Assembly (NCBI RefSeq): GCF_000378105.1
Contig: NZ_KB899256.1
Coordinates: 1-64,000 of the forward strand
From: Rubritalea marina DSM 17716
GTDB lineage: Bacteria > Verrucomicrobiota > Verrucomicrobiia > Verrucomicrobiales > Akkermansiaceae
Length of the DNA: 64,000 nucleotides
Direction: 5' to 3'
The notes below the pieces were generated by a model, which made no database searches, was not told where the DNA came from, and saw nothing but the letters and a program-made list of their open reading frames with translations. Below, piece by piece: positions 18,369-26,791 of this stretch. Every line of letters begins with the position of its first letter. The first letter of the stretch is position 1. Position numbers and translations under genes: made by a program.

Positions 18369-19097
18369 ATGTCACAACGCAGCAAAGTCATAGCCATCTA
18401 TTCAGGAGTCGCCGTCATTGTCGCCATTCTACTCGTGATTTTCAACTGGCTAGGTGCCCAGCGCAAAGCCAAGTCTGACGCAGCCCACACCGAACACCTA
18501 CGCCAGCTCCAAGCAGGCGGCATCGAAGTGGTAGCGCCACTCACACCCCTCGACAAGCAACTCACCGCCGACCTCGCTGGCACCAACCAAGACGGCGACG
18601 CGGTTAGCCTCTTCGATCTCAAAGGTAAGGTCTTCGTCTTCGCACAATTCTATAGCCGCTGCAGCATGTGCCTGGGTTACAACAAACAAGTCATCACCGA
18701 GCTGCAGAAAGCCCTCAGTGGCAACCCAAACGTGCACTTCGTCACCGTCACCATCGACCCAGAGTTCGACACCCCCGAAAAACTCAAAGAGTCCGCCGAA
18801 GTCTGGGGCGCCGACTCCAAGAACTGGTGGATGCTCAACGTCCCCAAGGACACCCTCACCTCCTACTGCCGCGAACAGCTCTGGTACATCGACTTCACCG
18901 AAAATAAAAAGAAAACGAGCGCAGCAGACGCACTCAACCACGACATGGGCATCGCCGTGATCGATACCAACAGCAAGCTTCGCGCCAAAGTCAACCTCTT
19001 CGAACTCCTCGAAAACGACCAAGTCGAGCTCTACGAAGTCAAGAAGAGCCAAATCATCGACGTCGTCAACATGGCCCTCAAAGAAGCCGGCAAGTGA
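18369..19097 (+). CDS. SCO1/SenC-family protein with CxxC motif
   Basis: A 242-residue protein anchored by an N-terminal helix (about 8-27). The domain has LFDLKGKVFVFAQFYSRCSM followed by CLGYN. Its cysteines are spaced as C-S-M-C, rather than the C-x-x-x-C of classical Sco1. VTVTIDPEFDTPEKL is the family motif, and LNHDMGIAVID contains the His that usually completes the copper site. Sco proteins deliver copper to the CuA site of cytochrome c oxidase, and a thiol-reductase role has also been shown. The oxidase genes themselves are outside the window. A copy of the 13-bp motif lies just upstream. Confidence 0.85.
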   Translation: MSQRSKVIAIYSGVAVIVAILLVIFNWLGAQRKAKSDAAHTEHLRQLQAGGIEVVAPLTPLDKQLTADLAGTNQDGDAVSLFDLKGKVFVFAQFYSRCSMCLGYNKQVITELQKALSGNPNVHFVTVTIDPEFDTPEKLKESAEVWGADSKNWWMLNVPKDTLTSYCREQLWYIDFTENKKKTSAADALNHDMGIAVIDTNSKLRAKVNLFELLENDQVELYEVKKSQIIDVVNMALKEAGK

Positions 19098-19135
19098 CCC
19101 CCATCTAGCCTCTACCTTTTCATCACCCCAAAGGA

Positions 19136-19702
19136 ATGAACTACTCCGAATACCTCAAACGCCCGGCCAAGCCGCAGCTCGAGCGCAAGCTCAAGATCAC
19201 CGCTTGGATCCTCACCGCAGCCGTCCTCATCTTGGTGGGTCTCATGCGCCGCCCAGAGCTCCGCATCCCACTCCCAGAAGGCGTAAGCCTAGGGTTCCTC
19301 CCCCCCATCCACGCCGCGCTCAACTCGGTAGTCGCCCTCGCACTCATCGTCGCCGTCTGGGGAATCAAACAAAAGAACATCCTGCTCCACAAGCGCGCCA
19401 TCGCCGTCGCCATGATCAGCTCGGTACTCTTCCTGCTCGGCTACGTAGCCTACCACTTCACCACCGAAGAAATCCGCTACGGCGGAGAAGGCACCATGCG
19501 TGTCGTCTACTTCTTCTTCCTCATCAGCCACATCGTGCTCGCCGGCGTCAGCCTCCCATTCATCCTCTTCACCTGGATCAATGGCGTGGTCAACCAATTC
19601 GCCAAACACCGCAAACTCGCACGCTGGGTCTTCCCCATGTGGCTCTACGTAGCCATCACCGGCCCGATCTGCTACTTCCTGCTCCAGCCTTACTATCCCT
19701 AG
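19136..19702 (+). CDS. DUF420 family membrane protein
   Basis: A 188-residue protein with about four or five transmembrane helices. Recognisable DUF420 elements: LPPIHAALNSVVALALIVAV, the conserved His in LLHKRAIAVAM, and ISHIVLAGVSLPFILFTW. This family is routinely encoded with cytochrome oxidase assembly genes and is thought to help caa3/aa3 oxidase biogenesis. It follows the Sco gene by 38 bp and closes the ctaB-sco-sco-DUF420 run. Confidence 0.88.
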   Translation: MNYSEYLKRPAKPQLERKLKITAWILTAAVLILVGLMRRPELRIPLPEGVSLGFLPPIHAALNSVVALALIVAVWGIKQKNILLHKRAIAVAMISSVLFLLGYVAYHFTTEEIRYGGEGTMRVVYFFFLISHIVLAGVSLPFILFTWINGVVNQFAKHRKLARWVFPMWLYVAITGPICYFLLQPYYP

Positions 19703-19991
19703 TTTTTTGGAAAGTAGCCAGTGGCACGTGGCAAGTAGCTAGTATTTTCAGCGAAAACCTAGGGTTCCTTGTTAAAGTCAGAACTCAAAAGTGAAATCTG
19801 AAAAGTGCTTCACCTAAGGCTCAACTCCACATCGACCCCGGAGGGGTCACAAAAGGTAGCACTAGGTCGAGCGGTAGCGAAAACCTAGGGTTCCTTGCCC
19901 AAGCATAAACCTCGGCCCCAGCGGCGCGGTGGGCGCGAGCAATGCTCACAAAAGTATTGCACAATTTTTCGTTATCACGTACGTTATTGAT

Positions 19992-20234
19992 ATGAAGACT
20001 GTGACAGCCACTTCCGCGCGCACGAACCTCTACCGCATGATCGACTCTACCTTGAACGATCATGAACCGGTGCAGATTACAGGAAAAAGAGGCAACGCCA
20101 TTCTTGTTGGCGAAAGCGATTGGCGATCCATTCAAGAGACCCTCCACCTGCTCAGCATCCCTGGAATGCGTCAGTCCATTGTCGATGGCATGAACACTCC
20201 AACATCAGACTGCAGCGATAGCATCGACCTGTGA
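19992..20234 (+). CDS. Antitoxin of the YefM/Phd family
   Basis: An 80-residue protein. The N-terminus VTATSARTNLYRMID is the typical YefM DNA-binding segment, with VQITGKRGNAILVGESDW in the middle. It should neutralise the adjacent toxin and repress the operon. The start at 19992 was chosen because the upstream frame (from 19929) is unlike the family. The stop overlaps the toxin start in a GTGA. Confidence 0.88.
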   Translation: MKTVTATSARTNLYRMIDSTLNDHEPVQITGKRGNAILVGESDWRSIQETLHLLSIPGMRQSIVDGMNTPTSDCSDSIDL

Positions 20235-20494
20235 ACTACCAGCTCGCATACACGAAGCAGGCTCAGAAAGACGCTAAAAAGCTCAAAGGTAGCCACCTCG
20301 CTAAAAAAGCAAAAGACTTACTCAGCCTCATCAGTGAGGATCCATTTGCCGATCCTCCCCCCTTCGAAGCACTAGTGGGAGATCTCAAAGGAGCCTATTC
20401 ACGCAGAATCAACATCCAACACCGACTCGTCTATCAAGTCGTCGAAGAGGAAAAGACAGTCAAAGTCCTCCGCCTCTGGACGTACTATAGTTAA
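20231..20494 (+). CDS. Toxin of the YoeB/Txe family (RelE superfamily)
   Basis: An 87-residue ribosome-dependent mRNA endoribonuclease by family. It starts with GTG, overlapping the antitoxin stop by 4 bp. YoeB features: LAYTKQAQKDAKKLKGSHLAK, ISEDPFADPPPFEALVGDLK, the catalytic-region GAYSRRINIQHRLVYQV, and the terminal LRLWTYYS. YoeB usually reads R-x-x-x-HY; the final YYS fits the position of the catalytic His/Tyr pair with the His replaced, so activity is not certain. Confidence 0.87.
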   Translation: MNYQLAYTKQAQKDAKKLKGSHLAKKAKDLLSLISEDPFADPPPFEALVGDLKGAYSRRINIQHRLVYQVVEEEKTVKVLRLWTYYS

Positions 20495-20697
20495 GCCCCT
20501 GAGCCTAAACCTAGGGTTCTTGCCTGCTAATACTTCAACTCCCAGCCCCCATGCAGCTGGCGCTGCAGCCTTCCGCCAAAGCGGCAGCTCGCGCGACCGC
20601 ACTCCAAAGCAAAAAGCATTTTACCTTTTGCCGATTCCCTCTTACCTTCCAGCGCAACGGCCAAACCTAGGGTTCTTAGGTTCCATCATGCTGGCTC

Positions 20698-20725
20698 TGA
20701 AAACTGCCAACTGAAAACTGCCAAC
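20698..20725 (+). repeat. Two tandem copies of a 14-bp unit before hisD
   Basis: TGAAAACTGCCAAC is repeated exactly at 20698-20711 and 20712-20725, followed by TGAA. It lies in the 246-bp gap between the toxin gene and hisD, which also carries two copies of the 13-bp motif. No promoter is obvious. Confidence 0.7.
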
Positions 20726-20740
20726 TGAATACTTTTTCCC

Positions 20741-22036
20741 ATGAAAACCATCAGCTTCCAAGACACTGCATTCGCTTCCTTTGTGGCCGACCTCGATCGC
20801 CGTGCGATCCCTAGCCAAGAGCTCTACCAAACCGTGGCTGGCATCATCGAAAGCGTGCGCCAAGGTGGCAATAAAGCGGTCTTCGAATACACCTCAAAGT
20901 TCGACAAACTCGACCTCACCGACGACACACTCTTCGTCACCGAAGCCGAACTCGCCGAAGCCGAAGCACTCGTGGAGGACTCCGTCAAAGAAGCAATCGC
21001 CGCCTCCAAGAAAAATGTCCACGCCTTTGCCCAGCGCAGCATGCGCCAGGATTGGAAATACCACAATGCCGAGGGTGCTGAAGTGGGCGAACGCTTCGTC
21101 CCCTACGACCGCGTCGGCGTCTACATCCCGGGAGGCAAAGCACCCCTCGTGTCCACCGCACTCATGACCGCCGCTATTGGTCAAGCGGTCGGCGTCACCG
21201 ACATCCTAGCCGCCACCCCAGCCGGCCCAGATGGCAAGGTGAACCCATCACTCCTCTACGCGCTCAAAGAATCTGGCGCCACCCAAATCATCAAAGTCGG
21301 CGGTGCCCAGGCAATCGCCGCCATGGCGCTCGGCACCGAGACCGTGGTCCCAGTCGAAAAAATCTTCGGCCCCGGCAATAGCTTCGTGGTAGAAGCCAAA
21401 CGCCAGCTTGTAGGCGCCGTCTCGATCGACCTTCTCCCTGGGCCAAGTGAGGTCCTCATCATTGCCGACGACTCCGCAAACCCAGGGTTCATCGCAGCCG
21501 ACATGCTCGCCCAAGCCGAACACGGCGGCGACAGCATCGTCGGATTCGCCACCACCTCACGCGAACTCCTCGTCAAAGTAGAAGCCGAGATCGAGCGCCA
21601 AACCAAGCTCCTCTCCCGCGCCGACTACATCCGCAAGGTGCTCGACGCCGGAACCTTCTGCCTCGTCACCGAGTCGCTCGACCAAGCGATCGAAATCTGC
21701 AATGCCTTTGCCCCTGAGCACCTCTCACTCATCGTCGATAACGAAGAGGCGTGGCTCGATAAAGTCAAAACCGCAGGTGCCATCTACGTGGGCAACTTCG
21801 CCGCCGTCGCCGTCGGCGACTTCCTAGCCGGCCCGTCCCACACCCTACCCACCGGCGGCTCAGGCAAATCATTCTCCGGCATCCGCGCCGACCAATTCCA
21901 GCGCCGCACCTCAATCGTGCGCATGGACCAAGCCTCAGTCCAAGCCTCAGAAAAACACGTCGCCGAATTCGCTCGCGTCGAAGGCCTAGACGCTCACGGC
22001 GCCTCAGTCAGCATCCGCGCAAACCACAAAGCCTAG
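20741..22036 (+). CDS. hisD: Histidinol dehydrogenase
   Basis: Zinc-dependent enzyme for the last two oxidation steps of histidine synthesis. Motifs in order: FVPYDRVGVYIPGGKAPLVS, the NAD region KVGGAQAIAAMALGT, FGPGNSFVVEAKR, LPGPSEVLIIAD, AQAEHGGDS with the zinc Gln/His, the general-base NAFAPEHLSLIV, and FLAGPSHTLPTGG. The 431-residue length is standard. It stands alone without other his genes and ends in a long hairpin. Confidence 0.95.
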   Translation: MKTISFQDTAFASFVADLDRRAIPSQELYQTVAGIIESVRQGGNKAVFEYTSKFDKLDLTDDTLFVTEAELAEAEALVEDSVKEAIAASKKNVHAFAQRSMRQDWKYHNAEGAEVGERFVPYDRVGVYIPGGKAPLVSTALMTAAIGQAVGVTDILAATPAGPDGKVNPSLLYALKESGATQIIKVGGAQAIAAMALGTETVVPVEKIFGPGNSFVVEAKRQLVGAVSIDLLPGPSEVLIIADDSANPGFIAADMLAQAEHGGDSIVGFATTSRELLVKVEAEIERQTKLLSRADYIRKVLDAGTFCLVTESLDQAIEICNAFAPEHLSLIVDNEEAWLDKVKTAGAIYVGNFAAVAVGDFLAGPSHTLPTGGSGKSFSGIRADQFQRRTSIVRMDQASVQASEKHVAEFARVEGLDAHGASVSIRANHKA

Positions 22037-22086
22037 GCTGAGTGGTCACGAGTTATTAGCTCCCTAGCTTGCCGCGGCACCTCTAC

Positions 22087-22120
22087 AGCCGGTGGGACGA
22101 CTGTCCTTAGTCGTCCGGCT
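22087..22120 (+). terminator. Hairpin after hisD
   Basis: AGCC, a GGTG bulge and GGACGACT pair with AGTCGTCC and GGCT around a six-base loop, giving 12 bp of stem. No T-run follows. The remaining 126 bp to 22246 show no gene and no recognisable tRNA fold. Confidence 0.55.
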
Positions 22121-22246
22121 AGGGTGTTGCCGCATCCTCCTTCCCGCTTCGCATATTGCGATCCCGATGCTTAACGAAACTCTGAAGGGCTCTCAACCCG
22201 CTGTGACCCCTAAAGTGCTCGACCGCTCGGACTGCGTGCTCTGCCG

Positions 22247-23329
22247 CTAATCCTTCTCGAGCTCGCTTTGGTAGACCACCCCGTAGATGTCCCAGACGGT
22301 GACGAAGAGGGCGCAAATGATGGGACCAATAATAAAGCCCACGGCACCAAACATGAAGATACCGCCGAGTGTGCCAATCAGGATGTAAAGGTCTGGCAAG
22401 TTCGCATCTTTCCCCACCAAGATTGGCCGCAACACATTATCGACAGATGCCACCACACCGGCGCCCCAGGCCAATAGCAAGCAGCCCGCCATGTAGTCCC
22501 CACGGATGAGCAACCACACCACTGCTGGCCCCCAAACGAGTGGCGTCCCGATCCCCGGAATCACCGAAAGCACCATCATGATTGCCGACCAAAAAACGGC
22601 CCCTTCCACACCGGCCGCATAGAGCCCCACGCCACCCAGTGCACCCTGGATAAAGCCAATCACTACCGAGCCCTTCAGCGTGGCTCTTGTGACCTGAGTG
22701 AAACGACCCAACATCGCATCTCGGTGTTCTCTATTGAGTGGCAAATAATGCATCATTTTACGCACAATGCTCGGGCCATCGATCAAGAAAAAGAACATCG
22801 CGTATAGCATCACAAAACAATTCAGCATGAAAGACGCCACTCCAGTGGTCATCGATGTGAGACTACTCATGATCACGGTAGCCACCTTGCTGGCTCCCTG
22901 ACCTAGGATCTCAACGATTTTCTCTTGTTCTGGAAGAAATGCCTCAATTTCTGGGAAATGAGAGCTCAACCATAGGCTGCTCTCTTCAATACTGGTGTGC
23001 TCCATCTGAAACTGCAGCCAAGAAAATGCTGAGTCACTCACACGGTACGCCTGCCCCACCACCACACTGGTTAAGGCGACCAACGGCAAACCAATCAACA
23101 ACAAAGCCAGCATGATCGTGACCACAGACGCCAGCACCTTCCTGCCCTTCAAGGCGATCCGCAACTTGCGGTACACAGGCTGCAATAAGCCTGCAAAAAT
23201 CCCAGCCAACAACAATGGCATCAAGAAATCCTTCACCACAAACAAAAATAGAATGGTGATCCCCACGGCCAACAACAGCACTGCAGAACGTTGGAATCGG
23301 CCAGAATCACGATTTGGAGAATCATCCAT
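22247..23329 (-). CDS. AI-2E family transporter (TqsA/PerM-like)
   Basis: A polytopic membrane protein of about 360 residues from the ATG at 23329; the frame extends to a TTG at 23440, but the added residues are unconserved. Features of the family: the N-terminal pair of helices (SAVLLLAVGITILFLFVVKD), a large soluble loop, and C-terminal helices with GFIQGALGGVGLYAAGVEGA and VLSVIPGIGTPLVWGPAVVW. TqsA exports autoinducer-2; other members are Na+/H+ or unknown exporters, so substrate is undetermined. It stands alone. Confidence 0.87.
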   Translation of the reverse strand: MDDSPNRDSGRFQRSAVLLLAVGITILFLFVVKDFLMPLLLAGIFAGLLQPVYRKLRIALKGRKVLASVVTIMLALLLIGLPLVALTSVVVGQAYRVSDSAFSWLQFQMEHTSIEESSLWLSSHFPEIEAFLPEQEKIVEILGQGASKVATVIMSSLTSMTTGVASFMLNCFVMLYAMFFFLIDGPSIVRKMMHYLPLNREHRDAMLGRFTQVTRATLKGSVVIGFIQGALGGVGLYAAGVEGAVFWSAIMMVLSVIPGIGTPLVWGPAVVWLLIRGDYMAGCLLLAWGAGVVASVDNVLRPILVGKDANLPDLYILIGTLGGIFMFGAVGFIIGPIICALFVTVWDIYGVVYQSELEKD

Positions 23330-23677
23330 ACCTAACTGATATGAACCCTCATGCAAAATGAGCAAGCTCGAAAGAGTCCCAGCCAAACAAATGCAGCTCC
23401 CACTCACAGCACTCAAGCAACAAACTAGAGTGCCAATCAACCTACCTTTTTCAACATTCGCACGCGGATAAACTCCTGGCCCACGCTGTCGATGGGGCTG
23501 TCAGATCGATCAACCACACGCTCTTGGTCGGCAACTCTAGCGCCTCAATCACAGCTCATTCCATTCAAGCGTTTGACAAATCTGCGTGACAATCTTCATC
23601 CCTCATTAATCTTCGTCTGCCAAATTAAGACCATAAGCCTCAATTCCCCAGAGCCTCGAGATTACCGACACACAAGC

Positions 23678-26665
23678 ATGCATTGGATCAAACTATTCCT
23701 CATTTCGCTCTCCCTCATTCACGTCACCATCGCCGCAGACCTTTCAGACCTCACCTACACCAGTGATGGCAGCGGCATCACCATCACAGATTGCCTGACA
23801 TCAGCCTCAGGCGCGATGGACATCCCCAACACCATCGATGGCTTACCAGTGGTGGCAATTGATTCTGAAGCATTCAAAAGCTGCAACCAGATCACGAGCA
23901 TGACCATGCCGAACACGGTCACCAGCATTGGTTCCTATTGCTTCTTTAACTGCCTCAAGCTTGAGAGCATCCAGCTTTCTACCGGCCTCACATCGATCAG
24001 CACAGCGACGTTCCGCGCCTGCTACGCGCTAGACAACCTCGTCATACCAGAAGGGGTCGAAAGTATTAACACCTACGCCTTTATTGGCTGCACGGGACTC
24101 AAGTCCATCTCGCTTCCCTCCACCCTTGACTCGATCGGAGCCTACGCATTCATCATCTGTTCTGAGCTGGAGAGCATCGAGATCCCATCTGGGGTGAGCA
24201 CGCTTTCTAAAAATATGTTTGTCGACTGCGTGAAGCTGAGCACGGTCACTCTCAATGAAGGACTCCAGAGCATCGCAGCCGATGTGTTCTACGACTGCAG
24301 TTCACTGACAACCTTGAACATCCCATCGACCGTGAGTTCAATCAACTCCAGTGCGTTCAACAATGCTGATGCCTTGACGACGGTGAACATTCACCCAAAC
24401 AACACAAGCTACGCCGCGAGTGGTGGCTCAGTCGTCAGCTCAGACCTCACGGAACTGCTCTTTGTCACCAAGGGCACCACAGGTGACTACACAGTGCCCT
24501 TCAGCGTCACCAGCATCGCCAACTCAGCCATACAAAATTGCAAGTCCATCACCAGCCTCACCTTAAACAGCGCGATCACCAGCTTTGACCTCAGTTATGT
24601 TTCTGGCTGCAACAACTTGGCGGCCTTGAACGTCAGCGCTGGGAACCCTAGCTTTTCGAGTAGTAATGGTGTGCTCTACAACCTTGCAGGCACTGAGCTC
24701 GTCGCCTACCCGATTGCGGCGGCTGGGAGCTTCACCATTCCAGAGGGCGTGTCCAGCATCACGGCCGAAGCATTTAGCAATTGTGATGCTCTCACAGCCG
24801 TCACTTTTGCCAGCACCCTAGACACCATTGGCAGCTCAGCCTTTGAAGGCTGTGGCGAGCTTGTCAGTGTCGATGGATCCAGCAGCTTGGTCACCACCTT
24901 CCCGAGTAAATGCTTCAGAAACTGCCCCAAGCTTAGCAGCATCACCTTTCCTAGTAGCCTGAACACTCTGGGCTCACAGTGCTTCGAACAATGCGATGGC
25001 CTCATCACCTTCGATGCTCCAGCCTCCATACACACCGTGGGCAGTAGTGCCTTTGAGGAATGTGATGCGCTCGAGACCGTGGCATTTTACCACAGCTCCC
25101 TGAGCCTAGGATCTAGCTCATTCTATAGCTGCAATAACTTAGCCAATGTGACTCTTCCAGATGGGCTGGGTAGCGTTCCTGAAAATTGCTTCGGCTATTG
25201 CACTTCATTGCAAAGCTTCACCTTTCCGAGTAATGTCTCCGAGATTGAAGACTACGCCTTCACCAGTTGCACAGCCCTCACCACACTGAGCATCCCACAC
25301 GGCGTGACCAGCATCGGCGAAGAAAGCTTTGCCTATTGTGAGGAACTCACCAGTGTCACCTTCCCTAGCACCCTCGATTACATTGGAGTCTACGCGTTTG
25401 GAGAATGCTACAAGCTTCACACCATCAACTTCTCGACTGGCCTCACCACCATTGATGAAGAAGCCTTTATTGAATGCTACGCCCTCACCAGTATCGATCT
25501 ACCAGAAGGAATCGAGACCTTGGAGCAATCCGTTTTCTATGGATGCGAAAACCTCCTAAGCCTCACGATCCCCAATTCCTTGGAAGAATTCCGCGCCGAC
25601 ATCGTCTACCGTTGTTCCTCACTCACCGAGATCAAACTGCGCGCTGGCAACCCACTCTACAACGTCACAGATGGGGTGCTCTACTCGCTGGATGGCTCTG
25701 AACTCATCTTCTACCCGCCGGGATTCATCGGCGCGTTTACCATTCCAGAAGCAGTGACGAGCATTGCGGACGAAGCCTTTGAATACTGCACAGGCCTCAC
25801 CAGCATCACCTTCTCCAGCACACTCAGCAGTATTGGCCAGAACGCGTTCCGTGATTGTTCCAACCTCACCACCGTAGACATGACCAGCCAGGTCACCACC
25901 ATCCCGTCCTATTGCTTCTACCGCTGCTATTCCCTAGCCAACATCACCTTCCCAGCGGGGCTCACCCACATCAATTCCTATGCCTTCGCCTACTGTGATG
26001 GCTTGATCAACCTCGAAATCCCCGACGGAGTTAGCACCTTGGGTTTCCGAGTGTTTTACCAATGCGACAACTTGCGCACCATCACTCTACCCAGCACCCT
26101 AAGTAGCTGGGATAGCAAAACCTTCGAAGGCTCCAAGCTACTCGAGTCCGTGATCTTCCGAGGCAATGCCATCGACGTTGCTGATGGCGAGCACTTCAAG
26201 AGCACAAACGATGCACTCACCGTCTACTACTTTGATGGAACCACAGGCTACTCCGACACCTACGACACCGCCTCGGCAGTATCCATTGATGAAGGCCTCT
26301 ACCCAGCCGCACTCTGGATGCTAGAGTCAGGCTTTGATTTCGATGCAGACATGACTCAGGACGCCAATGGCGACGGTGTCACCATCCTAGAAGCCTACGC
26401 CTTCGGACTCGATCCCGAAGCCACCAACAACCCAAGCGACATCCCTAGCGCAAAACTCATCGACGGCAAACTCACCCTCGTGCTCGATTACGAAGCCGAG
26501 AACGTGCATTATCAGGTACTGCGAAGCAGCGACCTCGATAGTTGGTCCTACCTCGGCTTTGAAAACGATTACAGCAATGGCGTTCGTACCGTCACCTACC
26601 CCGCCACCAACGACCAACACTTCATCAAGATCAACCTCTACTTGCTAACCTCCGAGAATAGCTAA
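23678..26665 (+). CDS. Secreted leucine-rich-repeat (BspA-like) surface protein
   Basis: A 995-residue protein with a clear signal peptide (LFLISLSLIHVTIAA at residues 5-19). Most of the chain is LRR_5/BspA repeats of about 23 residues, of the form L-x-x-I-x-[IL]-P-x-x-[VL]-x-x-I-x-x-x-[AC]-F-x-x-C. Examples are TSIGSYCFFNCLKLESIQL and LDSIGAYAFIICSELESIEI. Two spacer segments with NPSFSSSNGVLYN and NPLYNVTDGVLYS interrupt the array. The C-terminus reads FDADMTQDANGDGVTILEAYAFGLDP, a dockerin-like calcium motif I recall as common in Verrucomicrobiota exported proteins. BspA relatives mediate adhesion. The ATG at 23678 was chosen because it places the signal peptide at the N-terminus. Confidence 0.88.
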   Translation: MHWIKLFLISLSLIHVTIAADLSDLTYTSDGSGITITDCLTSASGAMDIPNTIDGLPVVAIDSEAFKSCNQITSMTMPNTVTSIGSYCFFNCLKLESIQLSTGLTSISTATFRACYALDNLVIPEGVESINTYAFIGCTGLKSISLPSTLDSIGAYAFIICSELESIEIPSGVSTLSKNMFVDCVKLSTVTLNEGLQSIAADVFYDCSSLTTLNIPSTVSSINSSAFNNADALTTVNIHPNNTSYAASGGSVVSSDLTELLFVTKGTTGDYTVPFSVTSIANSAIQNCKSITSLTLNSAITSFDLSYVSGCNNLAALNVSAGNPSFSSSNGVLYNLAGTELVAYPIAAAGSFTIPEGVSSITAEAFSNCDALTAVTFASTLDTIGSSAFEGCGELVSVDGSSSLVTTFPSKCFRNCPKLSSITFPSSLNTLGSQCFEQCDGLITFDAPASIHTVGSSAFEECDALETVAFYHSSLSLGSSSFYSCNNLANVTLPDGLGSVPENCFGYCTSLQSFTFPSNVSEIEDYAFTSCTALTTLSIPHGVTSIGEESFAYCEELTSVTFPSTLDYIGVYAFGECYKLHTINFSTGLTTIDEEAFIECYALTSIDLPEGIETLEQSVFYGCENLLSLTIPNSLEEFRADIVYRCSSLTEIKLRAGNPLYNVTDGVLYSLDGSELIFYPPGFIGAFTIPEAVTSIADEAFEYCTGLTSITFSSTLSSIGQNAFRDCSNLTTVDMTSQVTTIPSYCFYRCYSLANITFPAGLTHINSYAFAYCDGLINLEIPDGVSTLGFRVFYQCDNLRTITLPSTLSSWDSKTFEGSKLLESVIFRGNAIDVADGEHFKSTNDALTVYYFDGTTGYSDTYDTASAVSIDEGLYPAALWMLESGFDFDADMTQDANGDGVTILEAYAFGLDPEATNNPSDIPSAKLIDGKLTLVLDYEAENVHYQVLRSSDLDSWSYLGFENDYSNGVRTVTYPATNDQHFIKINLYLLTSENS

Positions 26666-26713
26666 AGCAACGTCGGCTTGATCAGGCATGTGCCCTCCCC
26701 AATTGATAATAAA

Positions 26714-26744
26714 ATAGCGGAGAAACCTAGGGTTCCTCCGCTAT
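26714..26744 (+). terminator. Hairpin after the LRR gene with the 13-bp motif as its loop
   Basis: ATAGCGGAG (26714-26722) and CTCCGCTAT (26736-26744) form a perfect 9-bp stem. The loop is exactly the 13-base AAACCTAGGGTTC motif. It lies 49 bp after the stop and before the convergent rpiB-glyA gene. There is no strong T-run. Confidence 0.6.
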
Positions 26745-26791
26745 GAAATGTTTCGCTTTCTACTGCTTACTCTATGGCAGCAACCTAGCCA

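Larger units (their letters stand above)
18279..26735. repeat. Six dispersed exact copies of the 13-bp motif AAACCTAGGGTTC
   Basis: Plus-orientation copies are at 19755-19767, 19881-19893, 20507-20519, 20663-20675 and 26723-26735; a minus-orientation copy is at 18279-18291. All are intergenic, in the stretch around the Sco, DUF420, toxin-antitoxin, hisD and LRR genes. The copies at 19755 and 19881 share longer flanks (GCGAA before, CTTG after). Near-copies with one or more changes occur at about 28743 and 56321. The core is a near-palindrome around CTAG, a tetranucleotide that many bacterial genomes avoid. Confidence 0.85.

Noticed and set aside
19204-19794. Long Pro/Arg/His-rich frame overlapping DUF420
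   Set aside because: It is the shifted frame of the membrane protein gene; the composition is what a GC-biased shadow gives.
22121-22246. tRNA or other stable RNA in the gap after hisD
   Set aside because: No cloverleaf with a T-loop motif can be drawn, and the strand complement shows none either.
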